A stretch of DNA of 64,000 nucleotides from Streptomyces liangshanensis (GTDB taxonomy: Bacteria; Actinomycetota; Actinomycetes; Streptomycetales; Streptomycetaceae), in the NCBI RefSeq assembly GCF_011694815.1, contig NZ_CP050177.1, positions 3,603,001 through 3,667,000 of the forward strand, read 5' to 3'. Below the pieces are notes generated by a model, which was not told where the DNA came from, did not search any database, and saw only the letters and a program-made list of their open reading frames with translations. Made by a program: the position numbers and the translations under genes. Positions 33,823 to 43,316 of this stretch are shown here, one piece after another (positions within the stretch are counted from its first letter, which is position 1; each line of letters opens with the position of its first letter).

Positions 33823-35307
33823 TCACGCCCCCGCCTCCCCCTCCCGGTGACGCAGGTCCGCCCCCCGTACCGGCTCCAGCGGTGGCGACGACAGGCCGCA
33901 GTGGACCTTGCACTCGGGCTGTTCGTGTGCGGCGGGCGCCCCCGTCGGCGCCGGTGGTGTGCGTACGGTCAGGAAGGCCACCAGCGACCCCACCACCAGG
34001 ATCCCCGCGCACACCGGCATCGACATGCGGAACGTGTGGTCGAACTCGGTCGCCGACCGGAACGCCTCCGGGCTCGTCCCCGCGATCAGCGGCAGCGCGG
34101 CCACCGCGAGCAGGCTCGCCGCACGGGCCGCCGCGTTGTTGATCCCGCTCGCCAGCCCCGCGCGCCCCACGTCCACCGACGCCAGCACCGTCGCCGTCAG
34201 CGGCGCGACGAGCGTCACCATCCCCGCGCCCATCACCACCAGCGCCGGCAGGACGTCCGCGAGGTACGACGCGCCCTGTCCCACCCGCAGCATCAGCAGC
34301 AGCCCGCCCGCGCACAGCAGCGGCCCCACCGTCAGCGGGATGCGCGGGCCGATCTTCGCCGCCAGTTCGCCGGACCGCGCCGAGAACAGCAGCATCAGCG
34401 CCGTCGTCGGCAGCAGCGCGGCGCCCGCCTGGAGCGCCGAGTACCCCACCACCACCTGGAGCTGGAGCGCGGCCAGGAAGAAGAACCCGCCGAACGCCGC
34501 GTACACGCACAGCGTCACCAGGTTCACCGCCGTGAACAGCCGGGACTTGAAGATCGACAGCGGCAGCATCGGGTCCGGCGTGCGGTGCTCGTACAGGACG
34601 AAGCCCGCCGCGACCACGACGCCCGCGATCCCCGACCACACCTCCTTGGCGATCAGCGCGTACGTCACCAGCGCCAGCGCCCCCGCGCCCAGCACCGCGC
34701 CCAGCACGTCGAACCGGCTGTGGTGCGCCGGGTCCTTGGACTCGGGCGCGTGCCGCAGCGCCACCGGCACGCAGATCGCCGCCAGCGGCAGGTTGATCAG
34801 GAACACCCAGCGCCAGCCGGGCCCGTCCACCAGGTAGCCGCCGAGGAACGGCCCGACCGCCGCGCCCACCCCGCCGAGCCCCGACCACACCCCCACGGCC
34901 CGCGCCCGGTCGTCCGGGTGGAAGCTCCCCTGGATGATCGCCAGGGAGCCCGGTACGAGCAGCGCCCCGCCGATGCCCTGCAACGCGCGCGCGAGGATCA
35001 GCAGTCCGGCGTTGGGCGCGACCCCGCACAGCAGCGAGCCGAGCCCGAACCACACCACCCCGACGACGAAGACCTTCCGCCGCCCGTACCGGTCGCCGAG
35101 CGACCCGCCGAGCAGGATCAGGGCGGCGAGGGTGAGCGTGTACGCGTTGATGGTCCACTGGAGGGCCGCCAGGTCGGCGTTGAGATCGTCCCCGATGTGC
35201 GGCAGCGCCACGTTGACGACGGTCCCGTCCAGCAGGGCCATGCTGGAACCGAGCACCGTCGTGAGAATGATCCAACGGCCCTTGGCCGAGGACAGTCTGA
35301 TCTCCAT
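33823..35307 (-). CDS. MFS transporter, DHA2 (EmrB/QacA-like) family
   Basis: 494 residues from the ATG at 35307; an alternative GTG at 35322 would add five residues from the adjacent duplication. About fourteen membrane helices. It shows the DHA2 motifs LDGTVVNVALPHIG in TM1, SLGDRYGRRKVFVVG in the loop after TM2, and RALQGIGGALLVPGSLAIIQGSF (motif B/C). It probably exports drugs or lipophilic compounds by proton antiport. The C-terminus is hydrophilic (HEQPECKVHCG). It lies 75 bp downstream of the PatB gene in the same direction. Confidence 0.9.
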   Translation of the reverse strand: MEIRLSSAKGRWIILTTVLGSSMALLDGTVVNVALPHIGDDLNADLAALQWTINAYTLTLAALILLGGSLGDRYGRRKVFVVGVVWFGLGSLLCGVAPNAGLLILARALQGIGGALLVPGSLAIIQGSFHPDDRARAVGVWSGLGGVGAAVGPFLGGYLVDGPGWRWVFLINLPLAAICVPVALRHAPESKDPAHHSRFDVLGAVLGAGALALVTYALIAKEVWSGIAGVVVAAGFVLYEHRTPDPMLPLSIFKSRLFTAVNLVTLCVYAAFGGFFFLAALQLQVVVGYSALQAGAALLPTTALMLLFSARSGELAAKIGPRIPLTVGPLLCAGGLLLMLRVGQGASYLADVLPALVVMGAGMVTLVAPLTATVLASVDVGRAGLASGINNAAARAASLLAVAALPLIAGTSPEAFRSATEFDHTFRMSMPVCAGILVVGSLVAFLTVRTPPAPTGAPAAHEQPECKVHCGLSSPPLEPVRGADLRHREGEAGA

Positions 35308-35308
35308 A

Positions 35309-35410
35309 CCCGGATCATCCACGTCCGGAGGTCAGGAGGCGAGCCTGCCGAGCGCACAACCCGGATCATCCACGCCCGGAGGTCAGGAGGCGAGCCTGCC
35401 GAGCGCGCGG
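35309..35410. repeat. 51-bp tandem duplication at the PatB/MFS junction
   Basis: Two copies, period 51 bp, starting CCCGGATCATCCACG at 35309 and 35360, with only a few differences. The right copy holds the last codons and stop of the PatB gene; the left repeats them and runs into the start region of the MFS gene. Confidence 0.9.
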
Positions 35411-36573
35411 ATCAGCGCGTCGACGCCCCGTTCGGCCTTGGCGCGCGGACACCCCACGTTGAGCCGTACGAATCCGTCGCCACCGGCCCCGTACGTCGAC
35501 CCCCGCATGATCGCGACCTTCTCGACCTCGACCAGCTCCCGCTGGAGGGCGTCGTCGTCGATCCCGAGGGGCCGCAGGTCGATCCAGGCGAGGTAGCCGG
35601 CCTCCGGCGGGCGCCAGTCGAGCTGGGGAAAGGCGGAGTTCAGCCGCTCGGCGACCAGGAGGAGGTTCTGTCCGACGTACGTGTTGAGGGCGTCGAGCCA
35701 GGGGCCTCCCTCGCGGTACGCGGCGATGTGGGCGATCAGCGCCAGCACGGCTGGCGATTCGAGCCCCTCGCCGGTCGCCATGCGGCGGACGAAGGCGGCA
35801 TGGTCGCCGGGGTCGCCGACGAGTCCGTACGAACCGCTCAGCGCCGGGAAGTTGAAGGCCTTGGACCCGGACGTGATCAACGCCCAGCGCCCGGTCCCGA
35901 ACCGGGTCCAGGGCAGGTGGCGCACCCCGCCCACATGCAGGAAGTCCGCGTGGATCTCGTCGCTGATCACCGCGACCCCGTACACCTCCGCCAGCCGCGC
36001 GAACTCCGTCAGCTCGCCCTCCGTCCACACCCGCCCCGTCGGATTGTGCGGCGAGCAGAGCAGCAGCACCTTGCTGCCGGGGCGGGCGAGCTGCCGCTCC
36101 AGCGCGGCCGTGTCGCCGACCGGCGCCCCGCGCAGCTCGCGCCCGAGCCCCGCTATCGCCTTGAGGAAGCCGTCGTACGTCGGGGTGTGGACCACCACCC
36201 CGTCCCCCGGCCCGGTCCACATCCGCAGGAGCTGCGAGAGCTGGTTGAGCACGGACGGCGCGTACACCAGCCGGTCCGTGTCGATCGCGGTGTCGTACCG
36301 GGTCGCGAACCAGAGCCGTACCGCCGACAGGAAGTCCTCGTTGCGCCAGTCCGTGTACCCGAGCACGCCGTGCGCGATACGGCGGTGCAGCGCGTCGAGC
36401 ACGACGGGCGGCGACGCGAAGTCCATGTCGGAGATGGTGAAGGGCAGCATCCCGTGGGCCGCCGCCGCGCCGAAGCGGTCGGCGACGCCGTCCCACTGCA
36501 CGGACCAGGTGCCGGTGCGGTCGATGACGGTGTCGAAGTCGAAGTCGGTATCGAAGTCGGTATCGATGTCCAC
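35383..36573 (-). CDS. MalY/PatB-type PLP-dependent C-S lyase or aminotransferase
   Basis: 396 residues from the GTG at 36573, chosen for the GGAGGA five to six bases before it. The class I/II aminotransferase fold is complete: SDMDFASPPVVLDAL (MalY/PatB N-terminal signature), SPHNPTGRVWTEGEL, VISDEIHADF, and the PLP Lys in SGSKAFNFPAL. This subgroup usually cleaves cystathionine or cysteine conjugates. The first residues are a DTDFDTDF repeat encoded by a 12-bp repeat. Confidence 0.88.
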   Translation of the reverse strand: MDIDTDFDTDFDFDTVIDRTGTWSVQWDGVADRFGAAAAHGMLPFTISDMDFASPPVVLDALHRRIAHGVLGYTDWRNEDFLSAVRLWFATRYDTAIDTDRLVYAPSVLNQLSQLLRMWTGPGDGVVVHTPTYDGFLKAIAGLGRELRGAPVGDTAALERQLARPGSKVLLLCSPHNPTGRVWTEGELTEFARLAEVYGVAVISDEIHADFLHVGGVRHLPWTRFGTGRWALITSGSKAFNFPALSGSYGLVGDPGDHAAFVRRMATGEGLESPAVLALIAHIAAYREGGPWLDALNTYVGQNLLLVAERLNSAFPQLDWRPPEAGYLAWIDLRPLGIDDDALQRELVEVEKVAIMRGSTYGAGGDGFVRLNVGCPRAKAERGVDALIRALGRLAS

Positions 36574-36595
36574 GAGATTCCTCCGGGCATGACAC

Positions 36596-36627
36596 GGGCC
36601 CGGCATCGTGAAAGGGATGCCGGGCCC
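36596..36627 (-). terminator. Intrinsic terminator of fba
   Basis: GGGCCCGGCAT (36596-36606) and ATGCCGGGCCC (36617-36627) pair perfectly over 11 bp with a 10-base loop, 22 bp beyond the fba stop. Confidence 0.85.
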
Positions 36628-36648
36628 GGTGTACGGAAACGGTGCGTA

Positions 36649-37680
36649 CTACTTGATCTTCGTGCCCGTGGAGCGCAGCGCGGCGCACGCCTCGGTCACG
36701 CGCGCGGCCATGCCGCCCTCGGCGAGCTTGCCCCAGGTGCGGGGGTCGTACGTCTTCTTCGAGCCGACCTCGCCGTCGACCTTCAGCACACCGTCGTAGT
36801 TGCGGAACACGTGGTCCACGACGGGCCGCGTGAACGCGTACTGGGTGTCGGTGTCGAGGTTCATCTTCACGACGCCGTTCTCCAGCGCGGTGGCGATCTC
36901 CTCGGCCGAGGAGCCCGAGCCGCCGTGGAAGACGAAGTCGAAGGGCTGGCTGCCCGCGGGCTTGCCGTACTTCGAGCCGACCCCCTCCTGGAGGTCCTTG
37001 AGCAGCTCGGGGCGGAGCACGACGTTGCCCGGCTTGTAGACGCCGTGCACGTTGCCGAAGGACGCGGCCAGCAGGTAGCGGCCCTTCTCGCCCAGGCCGA
37101 GCGCCTCGGCGGTACGGAGCGCGTCGTCGACCGTGGTGTAGAGCGAGTCGTTGATCTCGTGGCTGACGCCGTCCTCCTCGCCACCGGTCGGGGTGATCTC
37201 GACCTCAAGGATGATCTTGGCGGCGGCGGCCTTGGCCAGCAGCTCCGCGCCGATCTCCAGGTTGTGGGCGAGCGTCTCGGCGGAACCGTCCCACATGTGC
37301 GACTGGAAGAGCGGGTTACGCCCGGCCTTCACGCGCTCGGCGGAGACGTCGAGCAGCGGGCGGACGTACGTGTCGAGCTTGTCCTTGGGACAGTGGTCCG
37401 TGTGCAGCGCCACCGTGATGTCGTACTTCGCGGCGACGATGTGGGCGAACTCGGCGAGCGCGACGGCGCCCGTCACCATGTCCTTGTTGTACTGGCCGCC
37501 CAGGAACTCCGCGCCACCGGTGGACATCTGGATGATGCCGTCGCTCTCGGCCTCCGCGAAGCCGCGCAGCGCAGCGTGCAGGGTCTGGGACGAGGTGACG
37601 TTGATGGCCGGGTAGGCGAACTTGCCTGCCTTCGCCCGGTCGAGCATCTCGTTGTAGACCTCGGGGGTTGCGATGGGCAT
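36649..37680 (-). CDS. fba: Class II fructose-bisphosphate aldolase
   Basis: 343 residues. It catalyses reversible cleavage of fructose 1,6-bisphosphate in glycolysis. Zinc and substrate motifs are present: VALHTDHCPKDKL, EVEITPTGGEEDGV, GNVHGVYKPGNV, and FVFHGGSGSSAEEI, with a terminal VKMNLDTDTQYAFTRP. AAGGAG precedes the ATG. The strong terminator after it and a parS-containing palindrome before it make this a single-gene unit. Confidence 0.97.
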   Translation of the reverse strand: MPIATPEVYNEMLDRAKAGKFAYPAINVTSSQTLHAALRGFAEAESDGIIQMSTGGAEFLGGQYNKDMVTGAVALAEFAHIVAAKYDITVALHTDHCPKDKLDTYVRPLLDVSAERVKAGRNPLFQSHMWDGSAETLAHNLEIGAELLAKAAAAKIILEVEITPTGGEEDGVSHEINDSLYTTVDDALRTAEALGLGEKGRYLLAASFGNVHGVYKPGNVVLRPELLKDLQEGVGSKYGKPAGSQPFDFVFHGGSGSSAEEIATALENGVVKMNLDTDTQYAFTRPVVDHVFRNYDGVLKVDGEVGSKKTYDPRTWGKLAEGGMAARVTEACAALRSTGTKIK

Positions 37681-37805
37681 CGGGCCGCTCCTTGTGATGT
37701 GCGGGTGTGAGGACTAGTCCCTGACCGGGGGCATGTCGTGGGGCGACGTCATCGTCGGCCCCATCTTTCCAGACTCTCGCTCGGGCTCGGCGCTGACCGG
37801 GGGCC

Positions 37806-37819
37806 GTTTCACGTGAAAC
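37806..37819. promoter_or_regulatory. parS centromere-like ParB-binding site
   Basis: GTTTCACGTGAAAC is a perfect 14-bp match to the ParB site characterised in Streptomyces coelicolor. It is embedded in a longer perfect palindrome (37799-37826) extended on each side by GGGGGCC/GGCCCCC. It lies between fba and pyrE, where the hairpin could also terminate the pyrE transcript. Confidence 0.9.
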
Positions 37820-37902
37820 GGCCCCCGTGCACACAAACGCCCAGGTCACACCAGGTAACAGACACCTCAGGAACCCCAGACCGGAGCCTCGAACGCCTCC
37901 CG

Positions 37903-37985
37903 CCCCGGCCTCAGGCCAGGTCGAGATCCCCCCGGCCTCAGGCCAGGTCGAGGTCCCGCGGCCTCAGGCCAGGTCGAGATCCGCC
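37903..37985. repeat. Three direct repeats spanning the pyrE stop codon
   Basis: GGCCTCAGGCCAGGTCGAG occurs three times at intervals of 27 and 26 bp. The right copy includes the pyrE stop (37964-37966) and the final codons; two more copies lie just downstream of the gene. Confidence 0.9.
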
Positions 37986-38503
37986 GTCGTGTACGCGTGG
38001 AGGTACGGGAGCCCCGCCTCCGTCACGGTCGCCGCCGCGCCCCGGTCCACGATGACGGCGACCGCGACGACCTCGCCGCCGGCCTCCCGTACCGCTTCGA
38101 CGGCGGTCAGCGGCGACCCGCCGGTGGTGGACGTGTCCTCGACCACCAGGCAGCGGCGGCCCTTGACGTCCGTGCCCTCGATCCGGCGCTGCATGCCGTG
38201 CGCCTTCTGCGCCTTGCGCACGACGAACGCGTCCAGCCGCTTCCCGCGCGCGGCGGAGGCGTGCAGCATCGACGTCGCCACCGGGTCGGCGCCGAGGGTC
38301 AGCCCGCCCACGCAGTCGAAGTCCAGCTCGGCGGTGGTCTCCAGCATGACCTGGCCGACCAGCGGCGCGGCGTGACCGTCCAGCGTGATCCGGCGCAGGT
38401 CGATGTACCAGTCGGCCTCCAGACCCGAGGAGAGGGTCACTTTGCCGTGCACCACGGCGATGTCCTTGATCTGCTGGAGCAGTTCAGCGCGTACGTCAGT
38501 CAT
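37964..38503 (-). CDS. pyrE: Orotate phosphoribosyltransferase
   Basis: 179 residues, the usual size. It makes OMP from orotate and PRPP in pyrimidine synthesis. The PRPP-binding loop is CLVVEDTSTTGGSPLTAVEAV; the N-terminal LQQIKDIAVVHGKVTLSSGLEADWYIDLRR and the AFVVRKAQKAHG lid are typical of the short actinobacterial form. No strong ribosome-binding site is seen before the ATG at 38503. It is 44 bp behind the aldose epimerase gene, possibly in one transcript. Confidence 0.95.
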   Translation of the reverse strand: MTDVRAELLQQIKDIAVVHGKVTLSSGLEADWYIDLRRITLDGHAAPLVGQVMLETTAELDFDCVGGLTLGADPVATSMLHASAARGKRLDAFVVRKAQKAHGMQRRIEGTDVKGRRCLVVEDTSTTGGSPLTAVEAVREAGGEVVAVAVIVDRGAAATVTEAGLPYLHAYTTADLDLA

Positions 38504-38547
38504 GGTCACGAGCTTAGACCGCCCGGTCGGGCGGGCCGCCGGTGCGC

Positions 38548-39375
38548 TCAGAGCCGCTGCCAGCTCCACTTCGCCGACACTTCGAGCGGCTCCAGCGGGG
38601 TGACCAGGCGGGGCAGGGTGTTCAGCCCGTTCGGCGGGCCCGACTGCGGTTCGACGCAGACCGCCTCGTCCTGCTCGTCGTACACCACGACCCACTCCTC
38701 GCGGCTGGTGACCCGCAGCCGCAGCTGCCCCGGCCAGGTGAGGGTGACGTCGACGCCGTCGGGCATGCCGAAGCAGTCGTCCCAGGGGCCCGGTACGGGC
38801 TCGATGCGGCGGCCGGTGGGCAGCGAGTTCTCGCCGCGCTCCTCCTGCCAGGCCGGGCTGAAGTCGAGGTGGACGTCGCCGTTGCCGAGGTTGCGCCGGA
38901 ACCACGGGTGCCAGCCGGCCTGCGCGGGGAACGACGAGTCGTACGTCTCCACGCCCATCGTGAGGATCAGGGAACCCTCGGCCAGCTCGAAGGTCTGGGT
39001 GACCCGTCCGCTGTACGGCCAGGGCTCGCCCAGGTCGTACGTGAACGCGGCCCGGCTCTCCGTCGCCGCCGCCCTGCCCTCGGGCTCGATCCCGCTCGTG
39101 CGGGCGACCCGCCAGCTGGTGTCGCGGCCGGTGCCGTGGATCGCGTGCGCGCCGGAGTTCAACGGCATCTGGTGCACGACGTCGCCGGTGCGGAACTGGC
39201 CGTTCTCGATCCGGCCGCACCACGGCACCATCGGGAAACAGCCGAACCGCTCGCCCTGGCGCAGCAGTTCCGTCCCGTCGATCCGCAGACCGCTGATCCG
39301 GCAGCCGTTCTCCGGGTCGATGGTCAACTCGGCGGTGCCGGCTGTCAGTCGGATGCTCTTCTCGCTGCTAGTCAC
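38548..39375 (-). CDS. Aldose 1-epimerase (galactose mutarotase-like)
   Basis: 275 residues with the mutarotase beta-sandwich: FPMVPWCGRIENGQF, HAIHGTGRDTSW (catalytic His), PAQAGWHPWFRR (second His), VTLTWPGQLRLRVTS, and VCVEPQSGPPNGLNTLP with the catalytic Glu. It interconverts anomers of a hexose or related sugar. GTG start behind CGGAGC. Confidence 0.88.
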   Translation of the reverse strand: MTSSEKSIRLTAGTAELTIDPENGCRISGLRIDGTELLRQGERFGCFPMVPWCGRIENGQFRTGDVVHQMPLNSGAHAIHGTGRDTSWRVARTSGIEPEGRAAATESRAAFTYDLGEPWPYSGRVTQTFELAEGSLILTMGVETYDSSFPAQAGWHPWFRRNLGNGDVHLDFSPAWQEERGENSLPTGRRIEPVPGPWDDCFGMPDGVDVTLTWPGQLRLRVTSREEWVVVYDEQDEAVCVEPQSGPPNGLNTLPRLVTPLEPLEVSAKWSWQRL

Positions 39376-39416
39376 GCTCCGACAGTACTGGCGCGAGCCG
39401 ACCGGCGCGCCCGCGA

Positions 39417-39496
39417 GCGGCCGGCGCTACTCGCGCGAGGCGACTGCCGCCCCCGCGTGGAACCGGCGCCCCCTCGTGCGGCCGGCGCTACTTGCG
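39417..39496. repeat. 15-bp direct repeat spanning the SRPBCC stop codon
   Basis: GCGGCCGGCGCTACT occurs at 39417 and 39478, period 61 bp. The right copy contains the TAG stop of the SRPBCC gene (39488-39490). Confidence 0.75.
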
Positions 39497-40429
39497 GCGC
39501 CGCAGGACGCGCCCGACGACCACCGCGGACGCGAGGGCGAGGGCGGCGGCGGGCGCGATCCACCGGAGCGTGGCACCCGGCCCGGCGGCCTCCGGGGCGG
39601 GGACGGGGGCGTACCGGCCGCGCGGGGGCGCGTGGTCGACCTCCTCGGCGCTGCGGCCGATCATGGTGCGGCGGGCGTGGGCGGCCTCGGCGGGGGGTTC
39701 GTCGGGGATCAGGAAGTCCCCTTCGCCGGCGGTGGTCTCCCCGTCGAGGGGCACGAGGGGCCCGTCGGGCGGGCCGTCCAGCGCGGACGGGGGTACGGAG
39801 GCACCGAACCCGCTGCCGGCGTCGGCATCGGGGTCCTCGACGTCATCCGCGTTCTCGACATCCTCCGCGTCCGCCGCGTCCTCCACCGGCGCCAGCGCGT
39901 CGGCCGCCCGGTCGGCGGACGGCGGGGGCGCGGGCCTGTCGCGGCGCGCGGCCTTCCCACCGGACCCCGGCGCCCCCGGCCCTTCGGGCGTCTCCGGCGC
40001 CACGGCCTCTTCCGCCAATCGGGTGGCGAACCGGTCCAGCAGCCGGTGCGCGGCCGCCGTGGCCGCCTCCGGGGGCAGCTCGGCGAGGCGGCCCTCGGCG
40101 CGGGCGCCGCCGGTGAAGGCGAGCGTCGTGCCCTCCGCCGTGTCGGTCAGCCGCAGCGTGAGCGTCAGCTTGGCGGAGCCCGTACCGCGGGCCTCCGTGC
40201 CCTCGGCCCCGACGGTGAAGACCCCGTCCGCGCCCTCGGCCAGGGTCAGCGCGCCCCGGTACGTGATGGTGTGGCCGCCGGCCCGGAACTTCAGCCGCCC
40301 GGCGAGCGCGCCCGCGGCGGCGTCCGCGTCCTGCTGGAGTCCCGGCACGCAGCGGGCGACCCGGACGGGGTCCCGCAGCGTCTGCCGGAGGGTCTCTGCC
40401 GTCACCGGAACGAACACCTCATGCTCCAT
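39488..40429 (-). CDS. SRPBCC/CoxG-like protein with C-terminal membrane anchor
   Basis: 313 residues. Residues 1-145 form an SRPBCC helix-grip domain of the CoxG type (EVFVPVTAETLRQTLRDPVRVARCVPGLQQD, FTGGARAEGRLAELPPEAATAAA). A long acidic, low-complexity region (about 150-270) follows, then a single membrane helix WIAPAAALALASAVVVG and a basic RRRK end. CoxG-type proteins recruit CO-dehydrogenase-type enzymes to the membrane; no such enzyme is nearby, so the partner is unknown. Confidence 0.82.
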   Translation of the reverse strand: MEHEVFVPVTAETLRQTLRDPVRVARCVPGLQQDADAAAGALAGRLKFRAGGHTITYRGALTLAEGADGVFTVGAEGTEARGTGSAKLTLTLRLTDTAEGTTLAFTGGARAEGRLAELPPEAATAAAHRLLDRFATRLAEEAVAPETPEGPGAPGSGGKAARRDRPAPPPSADRAADALAPVEDAADAEDVENADDVEDPDADAGSGFGASVPPSALDGPPDGPLVPLDGETTAGEGDFLIPDEPPAEAAHARRTMIGRSAEEVDHAPPRGRYAPVPAPEAAGPGATLRWIAPAAALALASAVVVGRVLRRRK

Positions 40430-40561
40430 GAGAACCGAGCCTACTCAGCCCACCCCGTTCAGGCGCCCCCAAGCGACGAACGAACCCGTACGGGTACGTG
40501 CCCCCGCCCGGAGGCCTCGCCCGGAGGCCCAGCCCGGAGTCCCCGCCCGGACAGGCGCCCG

Positions 40562-42250
40562 TCACCCCCCGTACCGCGGATGCACCAGCGTCGACGGCGG
40601 CAGGTCCGCCCGGCGGGAGTCGGCGGCCTCCCGGGCGTCCGACGCCAGCTCCGGCAGCGTCAGGGAGCGCAGGCGGGGCGCGTCCGCCGCCAGGCCGAGG
40701 GCGGGCGGCCGGCCGGGCGCGGCCAGGACCAGGCCCCAGTCGCCCGTCGCCGGGGGACCGCCCCGGACGCGGTCGGGGCCCGCCGTGAAGCGGGTGAGGC
40801 GGCCCTCCGCGCGGTACGGGGTCGTGCCGAACCCGGCCGCCCGGAGCGTCGCGTCGACCGTCCAGTACGTACGCGGCTGCGCCGTCGGCGAGCCCGCGTG
40901 CACCGCCAGCCGCCCGCCGGGGGCGAGCGCCCCGCGCGCGAGGCCGTAGAACTCCTCCGAGTACAGCTTCGTGCTCGCCGTGATGCCCGGGTTCGGCAGG
41001 TCCGAGACGATCACGTCGTACGTGCCGTCGTCCGCGTCCTCGTCCCCCCGCACCCCGTCCGACCGATCCGGCCCCCGCACCCCCCGCAGCCACGCGAACG
41101 CGTCCGCCGTCACCGCCCGCACCCGGGGGTCGTCGTACGCGTGCCCGTTCAGCGCCGACAGCGCCGGGTCCGTGCGGGCCAGCCGGACCACCCCGGGGTC
41201 CAGCTCCACGACCGTGACGGAGCGGACGTCCCCGTACCGGAGCACCTCCCGCGCGGCCAGCCCGTCCCCACCCCCCAGGACCAGCACCCGCCCGTGCGGC
41301 CCGCGCATCGCGGGGTGCACGAGCGCCTCGTGGTAGCGGTACTCGTCCCGCTCGCTGACCCGCAGCCGCCCGTCCAGGTACAGGTCGAGCGGTTCGCCGC
41401 GCCCGCCCGTGAGCACCACCTCCTGGACCTCCGTGTGCACCGCGACCCGCACCCCGTCCCCGTACACCGCCCGCCGCGCCGCCCGCTCGAAGTCGTCCAC
41501 CAGCACCGCGGCGGCCGCCAGCACGGCCAGCACCAGCACGTTGACGAACACCAGCAACAGCCGGGAACGCGGCGTCAGGTCCCGGCGGAACACCCACAGG
41601 ACGAGCGCCCCGCCCGCCAGCGCGTTGACCGCGCCCGTCAGCAGCGCCCCGGTCAACTGCCCCAGCCACGGCAGCAGCAGGAACGGGAAGGCGAGCCCGC
41701 CGACCAGCGCGCCCACGTAGTCGGCGGCGAACAGGTCCGCGACCGTCCCGCCCGCGTCCTGCCGGGACACCCGCTGGATCAGCGTCATGAGCAGCGGGAT
41801 CTCCGCGCCGATCAGCACCCCGATGGCGAGCGAGAAGCCGACCAGCGCGAACCGCGACTCCCCCACCCACGCGAAACTCGCGTACAGCACCAGCGCCGAG
41901 CAGCCCCCCAGCAGCGCCAACGCCGCCTCCACCAGCCCGAATCCGACCGCCGCCCAGGGCCGCAGCCGCTTGGCGAGCAGCGAACCGATGCCCATCGCGA
42001 AGACCATCACCGACAGCACGACGGACGCCTGCGTGACGGAGTCACCGATCAGGTACGACGCGAGCGCGACCAGCTCCAGCTCGTACACCAGTCCACACGC
42101 GGCGCACACGAAGACCACCGCGAGGATCAGGAAGCGGCCGGCGTCCGGCCGAACGGGCAGCCGCGCCCCGCCCTCGGGCGGTCCACCTGGGGGAGGCCCA
42201 CCGTGAGGCGGTCCACCCTGCGGTGGCGAGGAGACGGACTGCTCGATCAT
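40562..42250 (-). CDS. Membrane-bound spermidine synthase-like protein
   Basis: 562 residues. The first half has seven or more membrane helices, and the second half is a PABS-type methyltransferase fold: [58 protein letters not shown], then [19 protein letters not shown]. Soluble spermidine synthases transfer an aminopropyl group from decarboxylated SAM; the role of the membrane-fused form is not established. The Pro/Gly-rich N-terminus is a GGPPxGGPP repeat. Confidence 0.88.
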   Translation of the reverse strand: MIEQSVSSPPQGGPPHGGPPPGGPPEGGARLPVRPDAGRFLILAVVFVCAACGLVYELELVALASYLIGDSVTQASVVLSVMVFAMGIGSLLAKRLRPWAAVGFGLVEAALALLGGCSALVLYASFAWVGESRFALVGFSLAIGVLIGAEIPLLMTLIQRVSRQDAGGTVADLFAADYVGALVGGLAFPFLLLPWLGQLTGALLTGAVNALAGGALVLWVFRRDLTPRSRLLLVFVNVLVLAVLAAAAVLVDDFERAARRAVYGDGVRVAVHTEVQEVVLTGGRGEPLDLYLDGRLRVSERDEYRYHEALVHPAMRGPHGRVLVLGGGDGLAAREVLRYGDVRSVTVVELDPGVVRLARTDPALSALNGHAYDDPRVRAVTADAFAWLRGVRGPDRSDGVRGDEDADDGTYDVIVSDLPNPGITASTKLYSEEFYGLARGALAPGGRLAVHAGSPTAQPRTYWTVDATLRAAGFGTTPYRAEGRLTRFTAGPDRVRGGPPATGDWGLVLAAPGRPPALGLAADAPRLRSLTLPELASDAREAADSRRADLPPSTLVHPRYGG

Positions 42251-42323
42251 GCCGTAACGCTACGTCACAGCAAGATGCCGGTTTGTCACCCACACGGGTG
42301 CAAAAACCGGCGCACGCGTGTAA

Positions 42324-42842
42324 CTACAGCGTGGCGGGCATACGGACCCCGATCCGGGTCCGTGTCACGACCAGCCGGCCCTCCTGCGGGTAGGCGTGCC
42401 AGGTGCGCCAGCCCAGCTGTCCCTTCTCGCGGTGCGCGACCATCGCGGTGAAGGCGTGCGGGGAGCCGGGGAACGTCCCGGCCAGCCCGTTCGGATGGTC
42501 GGTGACCAGCGCGAGCAACTCCTGCGCGCGGGCCGCGAACTTGCCGGGCGAGAGCGTCTCCACGCGCGCGGCGAACTCGTACTCCCACTCCCCGAGGCGC
42601 TCCGAGACGCCGAGCGGCAGCGGTGTGCTGCTGCCGGGGATGCAGGCCACGGTCTCGGAGCAGGTGCCCCGCTCCTCCTCCACGAGCACTTGGTGGGAGG
42701 CGCCGAGAAGCCTCAGCTGCAATGTCGTACCGGACAGTTCGAGGTCGAGGACGGCCAGGGCGGGAAGCGGCTCCCGGCCCAACGCCCAGGCCAGATCGGC
42801 GGCACGGGTGTCGGTGTAGGCGGTATTGAGGGTCGTGAGCAT
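42324..42842 (-). CDS. DUF2617 family protein
   Basis: 172 residues, a compact soluble protein. It has the conserved LDLELSGTTLQLRLLGASHQV, CSETVACIPG, WEYEFAARVETLSPGKF, GLAGTFPGSPHAFTAM and GWRTWHAYPQEGRLVVTRTR blocks of this actinobacterial family. Function unknown. GGAGCC precedes the ATG. Confidence 0.88.
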   Translation of the reverse strand: MLTTLNTAYTDTRAADLAWALGREPLPALAVLDLELSGTTLQLRLLGASHQVLVEEERGTCSETVACIPGSSTPLPLGVSERLGEWEYEFAARVETLSPGKFAARAQELLALVTDHPNGLAGTFPGSPHAFTAMVAHREKGQLGWRTWHAYPQEGRLVVTRTRIGVRMPATL

Positions 42843-43316
42843 GGGTCGGCTCCGCAAACACGCTTGACGGGTGGACCGGGGGCGTCCCGGGGAAGAGCGA
42901 ATGGACTGGTGGGGAAGGTCGCCCGCCCGGCTCGAACGAGGGCCGGGGGCTGGGGCTCTCCACAGCGAGGGAATCACGAACTACGCGGCACTCACAGCGT
43001 TTTTACCCAACTTGACGGGGTTTCCATCCCCATGGGGGCTGCACGGTTCAACTGTTCACCAGAAAACGAAGATGAAGTCAACGAAGCGGTCAACATGGGT
43101 ACTTCGGCCCCGCGCCGACTGCCCGGTGGGCATCGGGTACCCGCGAACGGCACGCACACTCCCCACATCGCCCCCGGCCGCCGACACCGTGCCGGACGCA
43201 CATGCCCCCGGCCACCGTTGACGTGCCGGGACGCGCGTGCCCCGGGCACACCGGTGCCCGGTGGGCACCTGCTCCCCACCGGGCACCGACAACCCGCGCG
43301 GACCGGCTGCCCCGTG
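42843..43316. other. Gene-free stretch with inverted and direct repeats
   Basis: No reading frame here is convincing. The section 42960-43090 is less GC-rich than its surroundings and may hold the DUF2617 promoter on the minus strand. 43150-43290 is full of CCGGTGGGCA and CCCCGGGCAC elements, including the terminator hairpin at 43254-43286. Confidence 0.5.
43254..43286 (-). terminator. Intrinsic terminator downstream of the Cys/Gly-rich protein gene
   Basis: GTGCCCGGTGGG (43254-43265) and CCCACCGGGCAC (43275-43286) pair perfectly over 12 bp with a 9-base loop. It lies 31 bp beyond the stop of the minus-strand gene at 43317. Confidence 0.8.

Noticed and set aside
24750..33825. Regular repeat arrays considered as CRISPR
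   Set aside because: The units are contiguous, imperfect, without unique spacers of constant size, and no cas gene is present.
33847..42451. Very long plus-strand open frames (over 1200 codons)
   Set aside because: They run antisense across fba, pyrE, aminotransferase and MFS genes and have Arg/Gly-rich content typical of frame shadows.
42871..43221. Plus-strand open frame of 116 codons
   Set aside because: No ribosome-binding site, mixed codon use and no family pattern.
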